Assembly (NCBI GenBank): GCA_022453515.1
Contig: JAJNNY010000008.1
Span: 496,001 to 560,000, forward strand
DNA length: 64,000 bases
Direction: 5' to 3'
Origin: Astrocystis sublimbata
Taxonomy: Eukaryota > Ascomycota > Sordariomycetes > Xylariales > Xylariaceae
Under the pieces are notes generated by a model. That model ran no database searches and had not been told where the DNA came from. It saw nothing but the letters and a program-made list of their open reading frames with translations. Made by a program: the position numbers and the translations under genes. This document shows positions 46,094 to 57,881 of this stretch, in pieces. The stretch's first letter is position 1, and every line of letters begins with the position of its first letter.

Positions 46094-48050
46094 ATGGTTT
46101 TCCCTGGCCGTTTCTCAACAGGTTGCAAGCTTTGCCGTCGGCGCAAAGTCAAAGTGAGTTAGCTCTTCAAAGCAATTAACGCTGCCACTCGGGCGGATCC
46201 CGAGGGACCCTGAACGACAACCGCCGAGATATTAGCGGCTTGGTTCTTGACTAACGCTTGCGTACTCTGTGGATTAGTGTGACGAAACCCGGCCCTCTTG
46301 TCGACGTTGTCGTACCTATGGACAACCCTGTCCAGGGTATACTGATCAATTTCATTTCCGCTTCGATAAGACAGCATCGAAGCAAGAGAAACAAGAGAAG
46401 CAAGGCGATCCCTCATCACGACAGCCATGTCGGAAAGAGTCGCAATCAACATGTCAAGCGAGTCAAGCCCGGCCGCTACTACAGGCGACCAAGACCGCCG
46501 CCCAGACCGCTGTTCAGACTAGATCTAACGTACAATCTCCGACTACTGTACAACTACAGGTGGAATACGATGATATATCACTCTGCTATTTTGTCCGTCG
46601 CTTTGTGACACCAGATGAGAACGACAACCTACCAGGGCATCTGAGCTTCCTTCCCAGTCTCTTTCAAAACAACCATCATGGGCTCCTGGAATCAGCCACA
46701 TTGAGCGTCGCCCAGATGGCGGCTTATAATCAGTTCGGCAGCCACAAATTTCGCCTCAGATCATACCAAAACTATGCCCGCGCAGTCCGGGCATTGCGTC
46801 AGACGATTCAATCCGAGGATGAAGTCACCGATGATAGGGTTTTGGCCGCAGTCCTGCTCTTGTGCATGTTCAAGGTCATTATTTCCTCATCACCCATGGC
46901 TCTTGAGTTCTGGCCGATGCTGACAACTTGATAGGACATCGGCGAGGAAGGTTGGGGCGATTCAAGCGAGCATACGCCAGGCTTATACTACCTCCTAGAG
47001 AAAAGGGGCATGGAGCAACTCTACACAAACAGGGGGTTTGAGCTGTTTCTATTGGCGCTTATCAAACTGGTGAGTCAAACGTCCTGTGTAGGTAGTGTTG
47101 CTTTTCTCCTACGGCACGACAAGTTCAGATAGCTGATACGTAAAGTCAACTATCAATAGCAAGTGTACTCATTCCTACATCAAGATAATAAGTACAGTGA
47201 CCCCGGTGGCTTGGTCACGTTCCTCGGCCATCATGATCCAATGATGCGTGCCATGTCCTTGATGAAGAAGACTATGTCGTTGCGGCAGAACCTACTCAAG
47301 TGCAGCACGCGTTTGTACGAATATAATAATTCGGCAGAAAACCTGCCACTGCCAAATGCCCAAAGATTTTCAGCCAAGACAGACCAAGTCATTTTACAGC
47401 AGTGCTTTGAATCTCTCGAGGAATTCGATAATTGGGATGCAGAGGCTGAAGCGTATTGGGAAGGATCATTTGATGGCCGGAGTATACCAGCTGCTCTGGG
47501 TCAGCTCGCAGCCAATTCAGACTATTGCGATTCTAAAACGGCCTGCATTATCATATTAGTTCGTTCTGCGCGCCTGATACTACTGTTGAGTATACTGGAG
47601 TACTATGACTCGATCGTGATAAGCTATAAGGAGACCGAGACATGGAGAGTCGGCAATCAAGTGGCATGGGTGAGCTGCATTCCAATTTTGAAAGAGAATA
47701 TCCGATTGACGGTCGACGACATGCTCTATTCTGTGCCATTCGCGATGGGCGACAGAGGACCTGATGGCAGCCCTCTGCCTGCACACCAAGATGGGGCTGC
47801 CGCATTGATTGTTTTCCAACCCATGAGGCTAGTGACATATTGCGCTTATGCAACGCCTGAACAGCGAGAGCAGTGTCAACATATTCTCAACCGCATCAAT
47901 ACCACCGTTGGGGTGAGATCGGCTGTCTCATGGGACGAACAGGCTGTCTCGAGCACTTCTGCACCCATCGGGCTTTGTACACAAAGCTTGGCTCGGACTA
48001 TGAATGTGCTTTCGACTACGGGAGCAACGATTTTGCCATCGCCGTGTTGA
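46094..48050 (+). CDS. Zn2Cys6 binuclear-cluster transcription factor
   Basis: This is a fungus-specific nuclear regulator. Exons 46094-46153, 46278-46874, 46935-47069 and 47160-48050 give about 560 residues. The DNA-binding domain is split by intron 1: CKLCRRRKVK joins CDETRPSCRRC and then RTYGQPC, a perfect C-x2-C-x6-C-x6-C-x2-C-x6-C. The linker is Gln/Thr/Ser-rich. A fungal-type regulatory domain follows (SVAQMAAYNQFGSHKFRLR, VLAAVLLLCMFKDIGEEGW). The C-terminus is uncertain: another frame stays open to 48076, and a further short intron near 47910 cannot be excluded. Lying between SDR and P450 genes, it could be a pathway-specific activator (inference). Confidence 0.87.
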
Positions 48051-49007
48051 TTGAGGAGGCAAATACTCCATCCTAACTTCGAGAATTAGCTCATACAATG
48101 TGGGGAATCAGCCAGCGCAGATATTGAATATCTCCGGCACCTCACTCGAAGGCTTGATATCATATAAATTCATAGCATTATAGCACCCAATCACTTGTGG
48201 CGGCACCAATAAACCACATGGGAGAAGAATCAGCGACACACCTCTAAAGCCGTGAAAACTGACAACCCTTACTCCATAAACCTGTTTTAGTATGGGTTTG
48301 CGAAGCGAACTCAACGACTATTCACGACCAACCAATCCCAAGAGAGATGAGGATAGCCAGCATGGGTATTGGCCTCGTATGTTGTAACTTGTGATATCAA
48401 AGCATTATCAACAGCCCCCATGCTATACCGGAACGAGTCGTACTTTGCGAGATAAGTATGATACGCTAACCTCGTGGACGGCTTACAATCGAAGACATTC
48501 GCTCGGGCACCCCGCAATCCCCGCAAAGTCTCACAACACATACATATTGGATTGTCTTGGGATCTACAAGCGCCCAATACTAGACGTGCATTACCCGGAG
48601 CCATGATCTCGGTAGCTAAACATGATACTCTAGAGACCGTCGAGCTGCATCTTATTTCCGACCGATATCAGGCCATGGATTATCCACGGTCGTCGCACTG
48701 ATTACCTTGAATGCCGCGGAAGCCTAGTGCAGTGATAAGTTTCTTCTTCTCAAAGATTCACTTGTATCTCACATTGATGGGTGACCAGCCTTACAGTAAT
48801 GGTCCCCGGTTGTCCTGGCCATTTCGATAAAAGAGAAGCCTACGCAGAAGCATCTCACAACCCCGGCGTCAGCGTCTCATGCCACATCCTTTCAACTCAT
48901 TGCTGTCTTCTAACCGTACAACCCACTCCATGTAAGACTAGGTATCCGAGAAATACATTCCTCTCCGCACCATCCATCAAACCGGCCAACTTCATGTTCT
49001 CTCCGCA
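48051..49007. other. Intergenic region
   Basis: No supportable gene. It lies upstream of the P450 gene; a C/T-rich leader precedes 49008. Confidence 0.4.
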
Positions 49008-50755
49008 ATGGGTGTAGCAGCTCAGCTCTTCGGTTTTCCGAGTCTCACGCTGGCAGTGGCAATCGAGTTTCTGCTCATTGTCAAGTTCTATCCGGATGCC
49101 CATCCGCATCAATCTACTTTACCCAGTCATCTGGAAACAGCAGCTGCCATCTTCCTTGGGAACTGTGCGGTCGCTGCTGTATTTTGGGGGCTCATCCATC
49201 CGAGACTGTTGAGCCCGCTAAGACACCTTGATGGCCCGCGGGATATTTTCACCATTACTTATCGGTCTTTAGTAATCAGTGGCCGACCCGGAGGTGATCT
49301 TTTTGTCGACCTTGCCGAGAAGTTTCCCGAACAAGAAATCCTGAATTTGAGTGCTTTCGATCACCAAGTCTTGGTCACGAAACCCCATTTGCTGTCGGAT
49401 CTGCTTGTTCATCAAGCATACGACTTTATCAAACCCCCGAAGCTCAGCGGGCTACTCCGGCACATTCTTGGCGATGGGCTCATCATGGTTGAGGGAGACC
49501 AGCACAAATTTCTGCGCAAAAACACTATGCCGGCCTTCAGCTTCCGTCATATCAAGGACCTGTACCCGATGATGTGGGAAAAGTCTAACCTCATGTGCAA
49601 AGCGCTCCAGGAGGCTCTCAAACATGGTGAAGGTAAAAACACTGGCGTTATTGATTTCTCACACTGGACTAGCAGAGTCACACTTGACATAATTGGGATA
49701 GCAGGTATGGGCCGTGAGTTCAACATGCTGGAAAATTCGGAAGATCCGTTGCTTGACGCTTACGCGCAGATCCTTGAGCCGGTCCCGGAGAAGCTCGTAT
49801 ACGCCATGTCCTCTATAATGTTTGGGTTGTCTTTTGTGCAGCTTCTCCCTTGGAGATTGAACAAATGGTTTATCCATTACACAACTACTCTCAGTAGTTT
49901 ATGTATGGATCTCATAAGACAAAAGAAGGATGCAATCATGGATGCGAAAGACGACCAGTTTGATATCTTGTCCCTGCTCATCAAGTCGGGTAACTTTACC
50001 AACACACAGCTAAGAGATCAGCTGCTCACTTTCTTGGCAGCCGGGTATGTTTTCCTAGTTGCAAGAGCGCCCAGCGTGAGGTAGTGGATGGTGGGGAGGA
50101 TATGGACATATCGAGACCATGCTGACCTGACTCCCATTCACCCAGACACGAGACCACATCGGCAGCTCTGAGCTGGGCTTGCTTCTTGCTTGCGAAACAC
50201 CCAGATCTCCAGAACATGCTCCGACAAGAGGTCAAGCAAGCTCTACCAGAAAACGCGGGGATTGGCGAAAAAGCTGAATTGGCTAGTATCCTCGAGGCGC
50301 TTCCCTATCTCAATGGCATCATGAATGAGACGCTGCGACTATACCCAACGGTACCATTGACAATGCGTCAGGCCATCCGCGACTCGAACCTGGCCGGCCA
50401 TCCTATCCCAAAAGGTGTTACTGTGATCATTTCCATGTGGCAGATGAATCGCTCTCCTGAGCTCTGGGGACCAGAGCCTAGCGAATTCCGACCCGACCGC
50501 TGGATAACGGCTGGGAAGCCCAACTCGCACGGCGGCGCCACTAGCAACTACGACTTCTTGACGTTCCTCCACGGCCCACGAAGCTGCATCGGACAGGGGT
50601 TCGCAAAAGCGGAAATGCGCTGTCTTCTTGCCTCTATGATTCGCAGTTTCTCTTGGGAACTGGCAATGGACGAATCCAAGATTTTGCCCAAGGGCTCCAT
50701 CACCATCAAGCCATCAGATGGCCTGCTGCTCAGGCTCAAGCCGCTACGCCCATGA
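49008..50755 (+). CDS. Cytochrome P450 monooxygenase
   Basis: This is a microsomal haem-thiolate oxygenase. Exons 49008-50044 and 50146-50755 give 548 residues; the 101-nt intron (GTATGT, CCCAG) splits the I-helix motif, joining FLAAG to HETTSAALSWA (the AGxxT oxygen-activation site). The N-terminus has two hydrophobic segments (LTLAVAIEFLLIV and AAAIFLGNCAVAAVFWGLI) for ER anchoring. The K-helix ExxR is ETLR, the PERF-like region FRPDRW, and the haem loop FLHGPRSCIGQGFAKAEM has the Cys ligand and matches FxxGxRxCxG. A long-chain-type P450 layout is suggested, but no CYP family is assigned. It lies in the putative cluster with SDR, methyltransferase and regulator. Confidence 0.93.
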
Positions 50756-51730
50756 TGGCAGTCTTTGATTCGCTTATTAGCATTGCAGCGCATGTGGGCG
50801 TTCAGGTTGCAGTGAAAGGCGGATCTAGTCGCATCGCAAGGTATAATGAGGAGATTGGGATAACTCACGGGTAGCTGCAAGGGAGGCTGAGATGTCTTTG
50901 GATACACCAAACATAGATGATTAATCATTCATCCACTGAATAGTAGGCCCCGGCATTGGCGTAGTATCGCTTCTCGTCGAACAAATGTGAGCCAACACTC
51001 GTCTCCGCACCAATTTCTGGATCAATATCATCAGCGACTGCACATACCATCCAATCAATGCTCCTGAAAATATTATGTGATCATATGCAGCGTACGTTGT
51101 ACTGCGGATAATATTGCCGTTGATATTGTCGACTACATCAATTGTTTTGAAAGGCATTAACGCGATGATGCTATGATATAACCGAATCCTACATGCGTCG
51201 AAACCATTGAAGAGGTGATCAGCCATCCAGCCGTGGGATGATGTTGAGAAGAGGCGATTGCCCACCTCCTTTGTGCAGCGTATGCTTTGTGAGGAGGTTA
51301 ATTTCTCGAGTTTATTTTTCTTTCCAACTTGTATACCACACGAGCCACCTAGGTGCAATTGTTATGGGGGCAAGATCTTTTCAATAGATACACTGGCTCC
51401 CATATTGCAATTGGGAAGCACTGGAACTTGGGGCGTCATCAATGCAGACATGCATGCATTTCCCGGTGAAGTTGGTGTGGTATCGGTTTGTGCATGGAGT
51501 CTAGGAGTGACAAATGTTGGCGAAGATGGTCGCCGAATACTATCGGGACTCACATCGTCTATTGGTTCTTGGGCACTAACAGGAAGTCTCTGTCTCAGGA
51601 TGATGTGATGAAATTATTAGCGGATGGTAGACACACCTTATCCTTCCTTTATAACGTAATCGAACATCGATCACAATATCTTCGGTTCACACATTGGCAC
51701 ACGAGAACACCAGGCCCCGGGACAGTCACA
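50756..51730. other. Intergenic region
   Basis: The minus-strand frame 50921-51358 (145 codons) contains a hydrophobic stretch (HIIFSGALIGWYVQSLMIL) but no recognised family; I do not call it a gene. The rest holds the upstream region of the methyltransferase. Confidence 0.35.
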
Positions 51731-52850
51731 ATGTCTCCCGATGCTTCCATCTACTTCCTAAACTCCGGGTCCGCTGAACCAGAGCCAGTCCGATTGGACA
51801 AGCAGCATCACAATTGGGTTGACATGATGGGAAATGATTTGCTTCCCCCAGATGTGAGGGCATCGCTCTCCGCGTCGTCATCGCCTCCTAGGATCGTCGA
51901 GATCGCAACCGGGACAGCGATTTGGCTTTCAGAGGTCGCCAAGACATTGTCTCCCAATGCAGAGCTTGTGGGCTTGGACTTCGACACGTCCAAGTTTCCA
52001 AGCGCCTCTTGCCTAGCCTCGAACATTGTCTTGCGGCCAGCGGATATGTTCATGCCGTTTCCGAGCGATCTACTTGGGATGTTCGACGTAGTGAACGTCC
52101 GGCTGATCATATTTGCGTTGAAAGAAGGTTCTGGGGTTGATTTGGCGAGCAACTTAATGACTCTTCTCAAGTCTAGAGGCTACTTGGTGTGGTCTGAGAC
52201 TGGCCCGGGTACGTAGCATAGCGAGCTCCTCGATGCTGTTTGGACTTTGTTCATAAATGGTGGTTATAGGGTACACTTTGAAGAGATCCGCGGCTGACTC
52301 CTGTGACAGTAAGCACCCCAATGGAACGGAATAGGGCATGCTTGTACGACACAGCAAGTAACAAATCTCGAGCCGCCGAGCGCTGCATGGTTCAAGTTCC
52401 AGGACATCACTTGGAGGTTCGCAAAGAGAGTTGGCACAGACGTGAAGTACGCCGCTACTCGTGACAGCTTAATTGACATCACGTACTACTAACAGAAGTC
52501 GCAGTCTACCTATCGGCATGAAGCAACATCTCGAGCAAGCTGGATGTGTGGAATGTGAAGATAGAGCATACCCAGCAAGCTCGCAATTGTATACGGAGAA
52601 GAGAGCGGACTGGACGCCGCGGATGAACGTGTACATCCGAGAGTTCAGCGCGCAGACAATCACGGGGATCGTCGAGCATGGTGGCGTTGATGGCATGAGC
52701 ACTGAAGAAGAGGCAGCTGAGTTCATTGCACTTTGTCGAGAGGAGTTTGTAGATCGCAAGGTTCATTTGTTTCTTATCAGGGCATGGGGGAAGAAGCCGG
52801 AGGGGGGAGTAGAGGGCGATTGTGCACCTTCGGCCAAGGTAAGCTCCTAA
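51731..52850 (+). CDS. SAM-dependent class I methyltransferase
   Basis: This is a predicted small-molecule methyltransferase of the fungal secondary-metabolism type. Exons 51731-52208, 52359-52446 and 52505-52850 give 303 residues, the usual size. The SAM-binding glycine loop is VEIATGTAIWLSEVA, followed by the acidic ribose-binding strand ELVGLDFDTS and motif IV-like MFDVVNVRLIIFALKE. Motif VI-like GYLVWSETGP joins VTNLEPPSAAW across a 150-nt intron. The second intron has a strong TACTAAC branch; acceptors at either ...AACAGAAG or ...CGCAG keep frame, the latter preferred by distance. Upstream in-frame codons to 51488 lack family character, so the ATG in MSPDASIYFLN is used. Confidence 0.8.
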
Positions 52851-53427
52851 GTCCTAGCTACTTATCACACCAGGCTCATGCACCATTTCGGTCTGGGTGG
52901 CGACGAGGCCGGGTAACTTTAGGCAGCAGCAACTTTCCCTCCAAAGCTTACACTTGCCAGAAATCACCGCACAAGCTCGAGTCCTAGACCATGATGTCAT
53001 CAAGGAACATCTCCTTCCTGTATTCTATACCTATGGTCTTTCAATTGGCGTGTTGGGGTCTTGTCCCATCCCCTCCTTGGGGTATTATCGAACTTACACG
53101 GGCTTTTGGTTACCACCAGCCTAATTGAGACGAATGGCAAGCAGAGTTCTTGCTTAGAAGCCCCCCCAAGGTGCGATCGATCGGCGCTCCGCTCACTCCC
53201 CCCCGCATCGTGTATGTTGTTAGGTTACATTACATATACGGATTCTGCATAACGCTTCTGTCGTCTACAACTTATGACGATAGCTTCACATGCTATAGCC
53301 CCCGGGTATGTGTGGTTCATAATGCGTCGTAGTATAAATGGACGTGGTCGAAATACAGCCTTCGAGGAGATTTGGAATTCCAAGCTTGGTATCAGAATTG
53401 ATTGGCAATTGGCAATTGTGAATCGAG
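52851..53427. other. Intergenic region
   Basis: 577 bp upstream of the alpha-glucosidase. No gene is supported. Confidence 0.4.
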
Positions 53428-56035
53428 ATGAAGATTTCCTCAGTATTCCTCTTAGCTTCGGCTTCAGGGGCACTCTCCGCTTCAATCTATGACTATCCGG
53501 GGTACACTGCGACCAATGTTGTCGAGACTTCCAGCAGACTCACTGCAGACCTGACTCTTGCTGGCGAAGCATGCAATATCTACGGTACCGACATCAAGGA
53601 TCTCAAGTTGCTGGTTGAGTATCAGACAGGTTTGTCACGCAATGGCCTCGAATAAATTCTGAATGAGTGTTGACATATTCTCAGACTCCCGGCTTCACGT
53701 CAAGATCTACGATGCCGACCTCCAAGTTTACCAAGTGTCGGAGTCTGTTCTGCCTCGACCACCCAGTCAGAACGTTGACAAGCCGGATTCCAAACTCTCC
53801 TTTACATTGACGGCGGACCCTTTCTCGTTTTTCGTTGCACGCACTGACCCTGACGAGATTCTCTTCAATACCAACGGTACCCAATTGATCTTCGAGTCGC
53901 AATATGTCAACATCAGAACTAGCCTCCCCGATGACCCAAACTTATACGGACTTGGCGAGCACTCAGACTCCTTCCGACTATCAACAGACAACTACAAGCG
54001 TACACTCTGGAACGCAGAGTCACCCTTTATTCCCGAGAACAGCAACCTCTACGGAAGCCATCCAAATTATCTCGAGCATCGTGGAGAGGCAGGAAGCCAC
54101 GGTGTCGCCCTCCTCAGCTCCAATGGCATGGACATAAACATCAACAAGACGGACTCGGGCGAGCAGTACCTCGAGTACAACATCCTCGGCGGCGTGATAG
54201 ATCTGTATTTCCTCGCCGGCCCGACCCCCACAGATGTTAGCAAGCAGTATGCCGATGTCGTGGGTCTCCCAGCCATGATGTCGTACTGGACCTTCGGGTT
54301 CCAGCAGTGCAAGTACGGGTGGCCAGACATCGAAACCGAGGCTGCCGTCGTTGCGAACTACTCTGCGGCTAACATCCCTCTGGAGGCCATGTGGGCGGAC
54401 ATAGACTACATGGACAAAAGACAGGACTTTACAACAGACCCTGAGCTGTACCCTCTCGACAAGATGAGAGATCTTGTGGGTGAGCTGCATAAGAATGGGC
54501 AGAAGTACGTGATGATGCTGGACCCGGGAATACACTATAGAGACGACTATGTGCCATACACGAGGGGCAAAGCGGCCAACGTCTTCATTAAAGCTGCTGA
54601 CGAGTCCCTATATCGCGGCGAGCAGTGGGCCGGGGAAGTCGTGTGGCCGGACTGGTTCGCGCCCGGGACGCAAGATTGGTGGACGGACGAGATCAAGCGC
54701 TTCTTCGATCCCGAGACGGGCCTTGATATCGACGGCGCATGGAACGACATGAACGAAGTGTCCAACTTCTGCGCGGACACCAACTGCGACCCATCTGAAG
54801 ACTCGGACCGCAGCAGCAAGCGCTCGTTGGCCTCAGTTCCTCAGACCCAGTACACGAAACGGGATACGACGGCAGGAGATATGAAGGGTCTTCCAGACCG
54901 CGACCTCTTCAGCCCCAAGTATCGAATTGACAACCATCAGGGCGATATCAGCATTAGGACTCTATACACGAACAACACCAACTCCGACGGCTCCGTGCAG
55001 TACGACACGCACAACCTCCATGGCCTGATGATGATCACAGCAACCCGTGCCGCTCTCCTCACGCGGCGACCCCAATCCCGCCCCTTCGTGCTCACGCGCT
55101 CCACCTTCGCAGGCGCCGGGTCCAAGGCGGCGCACTGGTTCGGCGACAACGAGAGCTCGTGGGCGCACTACCGCGCGACCATCACACAGATGCTGTCCTT
55201 CGCCGCCGTGCACGCGATGCCGATGGTCGGTTCCGATGTGTGTGGGTTCAACGGCAAGGCCGAGGAGAAAATGTGTGCGCGGTGGACGCTTTTGGGCGCT
55301 TTCCAGCCGTTCTACCGCAACCACGCGGACATCTCGGCGCCGAACCAAGAGCTGTATCTCTGGGACCTGACTACGCAGGCGGCGCGCAAGGCGATTGATG
55401 CGCGGTACAGGCTGCTGGACTACATATACACGGCCATGTATCGCGCGTCGCAGACGGGCGCGCCGCTGGTGAACCCGCTTTTCTTCCTCTACCCCAACGA
55501 CAAGGAGACATTCGGCATCGATCTCCAGTGGTTCTACGGCGATGCCCTGCTGGTGTCGCCGGTGACGGAGGAGAATGCGACGTCGGTGACATTTTACCTC
55601 CCTGATGACGTCTTCTACGATTTTTGGACATACGAGAAAGTAGAGGGCAAGGGGGCTACCATCACGATGAACAATATTTCGTATACAGATATACCCGTGC
55701 ATATCCGCGGCGGCACGATCTTACCGATGCGCAGTGCCTCGGGGAACACCACGGCGCAGGTGCGCGAGAACAACTTCACGCTCGTCGTCGCTCCAGGCAG
55801 GGACGGGAAGGCGAGTGGGACTCTGTATGTGGATGATGGTGACAGTTTGGATGTGGGCGACAAGTTTTCGGACATCATGTTTGAGTGGGATGGCGATGAG
55901 TTGACAGCGACTAGCGGCTCAAGTTTTGGTTATGAGGTGGTTGTCGATGGCGCGACGGTCTTGACTGCCGATGGGCCGATCGAGTATAAGGGGCCGGGTG
56001 TTGTGAAGGAGGGTTTCAAGATTGGCAAGAGCTGA
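53428..56035 (+). CDS. Secreted alpha-glucosidase, glycoside hydrolase family 31
   Basis: This is an extracellular exo-acting enzyme releasing glucose from maltose, starch oligomers or related alpha-glucosides. Exons 53428-53629 and 53685-56035 give 850 residues; the 55-nt intron (GTTTGT, CTCAG) joins YQT to DSRLHVKIY. A signal peptide (MKISSVFLLASASGALS) is present. The N-terminal beta-sandwich includes LYGLGEHSDSFRL. The barrel has SYWTFGFQQCKYGW and WADIDYMDKRQDFTTD, the nucleophile Asp in GAWNDMNEVSNF and the acid/base Asp in AHWFGDNESSW. The segment after SNFCAD carries a Ser/Arg-rich insert usual in fungal members. GC content is high from about 55.0 to 55.6 kb. Long frames antisense to it are coding shadows. 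Confidence 0.93.
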
Positions 56036-56390
56036 TGTCGGGTCAGTCGGAGTACTCAAGCCACCCCTGTCTGAGGAGGTCGATGAATGCAGCTATTACA
56101 CAAGAGAGGCGAGGGGATGGGTAGAACTTGGAGTTTTAAGTCTTGGTCAGAGACAATCAAAAATACTTTGATGGGCTCGCAACCTGTTGAAGTGACTTAA
56201 CTGCTTATTTGTGTGGCTGTATCACGCCGTCACCTAGTATTCATTAAATGTAGTACAGTCCAAACCTGAGCATAACTCTCTATCCTCCAATAACTTTCCA
56301 TATGCGCCCAAAACATTGGATCGTGAAAGATGAATTTTCTCAAATAAAGGCGTACTCCTCGTGTTCGTCATCATAATGGTATTCCGCTTC
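56036..56390. other. Convergent intergenic region
   Basis: 355 bp between the 3' ends of the alpha-glucosidase and sqt1. Nothing coding is seen. Confidence 0.4.
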
Positions 56391-57881
56391 CTATGACTCA
56401 AACACCAAAACGATACCATCATCACCTGCTGTCACGATCCTTTCGCCCGTGCTACCTTGGACAAAACCCAAGACGCCACCCCCTTCTCCGTCACCGCGAT
56501 GTCCCTTCCATTCCTTGACCATGCTCTCTGTTGAAGCGCCGGCGGCACCACGAATATCCCAGCGACGGACGACACCGTCCATGCCACAGCTCGTTAACAA
56601 CCAGCCATCTCCGGAGCCGGTGACGAACTCGACCTTGACGACGCTAAACTCGTCATGTGCGCTTTTTATATGTCTTCTTATGGCGAATCGGCGTGATGTG
56701 TCGTACACGGCAATGCTGCCGTCAACACTGCCCGCGGCGAGGAAGGGGTTGTTGGGCGAGAAGGTGAGGGATTCGATACCATCGCCTTGTGTTTGTAGAT
56801 CTGCTAGGATGGTGCCGCCTTGACTCCCGCCCGCATCCGCGCCTTTCGCTTTCGTCTTTGTTTGCTTGCTAGATGCTGTGTGGCTGTCCACACCTAGGCG
56901 GGGTAGGCCGATGATCTTGATAGCGCCGCCTGCACCGCCGACGGCGACGAAAGATGTCTTGGGGTCGATGGCGACCGAGTATAAGCCGCCCTGGACGGCG
57001 AAACGCTGGTCGGAGCTGTTCAGCGATACAACGGTCTGGCCGTTGTCGTTGGTCAAGCCTCTCGCTGCGGCCTCGCCCCAGACATCCCAGACCTGAAGGG
57101 AGCTGTCTTCGGAGACTGTGGCGAGAAAGTTTCCGTCGGGCGACCAGGCGCCAGCAGTGCAGGATTCGGTATGCAAGAAGTAGCTTTGAACGATCTGAAG
57201 AGGGTTCGATTCGTCGGTGGAGTCGATTGTGTACACCCACACGGAGCCATCCGACGCCCCCAGCGCTATCGTGTTGGGTACTCCGGTCGACGAGCTGGCG
57301 GGCACTGGGCAGGGCGCGAGCCAGTTGATCTCGGGCACTTCGGCAGCTTCGGCGACGAAGGAGAAGGAGGCCTTGTTGTGTGCATTGACGGATAGCTTGT
57401 AGGCGCGCAGCTTGCCATCTAGGCCGCCCGATACTAGAAACTCTCCTCGAGGTAAGGTGAAGGCCAGGGCATTGATGGAGTCGGTGTGGCCGTCGATGGT
57501 GAACAGGGGCTGCAGCTCGGTGCTCTTCTGTTGCGGAGTGCTGGGATCGGCGTTGTAGCTTGAGGGCAGGACGGGTCGGCCGACAACAGGGCTTGTGTCG
57601 AAGACGTAGCCCTCGCCTGGAGCATTGTCTTCGTCTCCTTCACTCCCGCCGGTCGCGATCAAGGTGGGCTGTGTGGGATGCTGGGCAATGGCGAAGACGG
57701 AGTCCTTGTGAGCATCGAAGTAGGCAATGCTGTCGTTGTGAAGGCTGATCTCGACGGGCTCGTCATCGTCGGAATCCATGGCGATGTCGCCCTCGGCATC
57801 ATCGATCTCCTCGAGCGCGTCTTCGGCGTCGAGCATCTCGGGCGCATCGTCAACGTCGTCGGGATGATTGGGGGCAGACAT
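56391..57881 (-). CDS. sqt1: Ribosome assembly WD40 protein Sqt1 / AAMP homologue
   Basis: This WD40 propeller acts as the dedicated chaperone of ribosomal protein uL16 (Rpl10) in yeast, needed for late 60S assembly. It is a single exon of 496 residues from the ATG at 57881; the frame stays open to 57983, but the extra 34 residues lack family character. The N-terminus is strongly acidic (DDVDDAPEMLDAEDALEE), as in Sqt1/AAMP. WD units include AHKDSVFAIAQHPTQPTLI, DGHTDSINALAFTLPRGEF, AGAWSPDGNFLATVSEDSS, GGLYSVAIDPKTSFVAVGG, IESLTFSPNNPFLAAGSVD and WLLTSCGMDGVVRRWDIRG. A Lys/Gly-rich loop (KQTKTKAKGADAGGSQGG) interrupts one blade. It is divergent with fumarase. Confidence 0.85.
   Translation of the reverse strand: MSAPNHPDDVDDAPEMLDAEDALEEIDDAEGDIAMDSDDDEPVEISLHNDSIAYFDAHKDSVFAIAQHPTQPTLIATGGSEGDEDNAPGEGYVFDTSPVVGRPVLPSSYNADPSTPQQKSTELQPLFTIDGHTDSINALAFTLPRGEFLVSGGLDGKLRAYKLSVNAHNKASFSFVAEAAEVPEINWLAPCPVPASSSTGVPNTIALGASDGSVWVYTIDSTDESNPLQIVQSYFLHTESCTAGAWSPDGNFLATVSEDSSLQVWDVWGEAAARGLTNDNGQTVVSLNSSDQRFAVQGGLYSVAIDPKTSFVAVGGAGGAIKIIGLPRLGVDSHTASSKQTKTKAKGADAGGSQGGTILADLQTQGDGIESLTFSPNNPFLAAGSVDGSIAVYDTSRRFAIRRHIKSAHDEFSVVKVEFVTGSGDGWLLTSCGMDGVVRRWDIRGAAGASTESMVKEWKGHRGDGEGGGVLGFVQGSTGERIVTAGDDGIVLVFES

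Noticed and set aside
50921..51358. 145-codon minus-strand frame with one hydrophobic segment
   Set aside because: No family, no conserved motif, and it sits in a gap between two plus-strand genes; support is too weak to annotate.
54962..55702. 246-codon minus-strand frame inside the alpha-glucosidase gene
   Set aside because: It lies antisense to a confidently assigned catalytic region with high GC; the translation is Arg/His/Val-rich without family motifs. It is a coding shadow.
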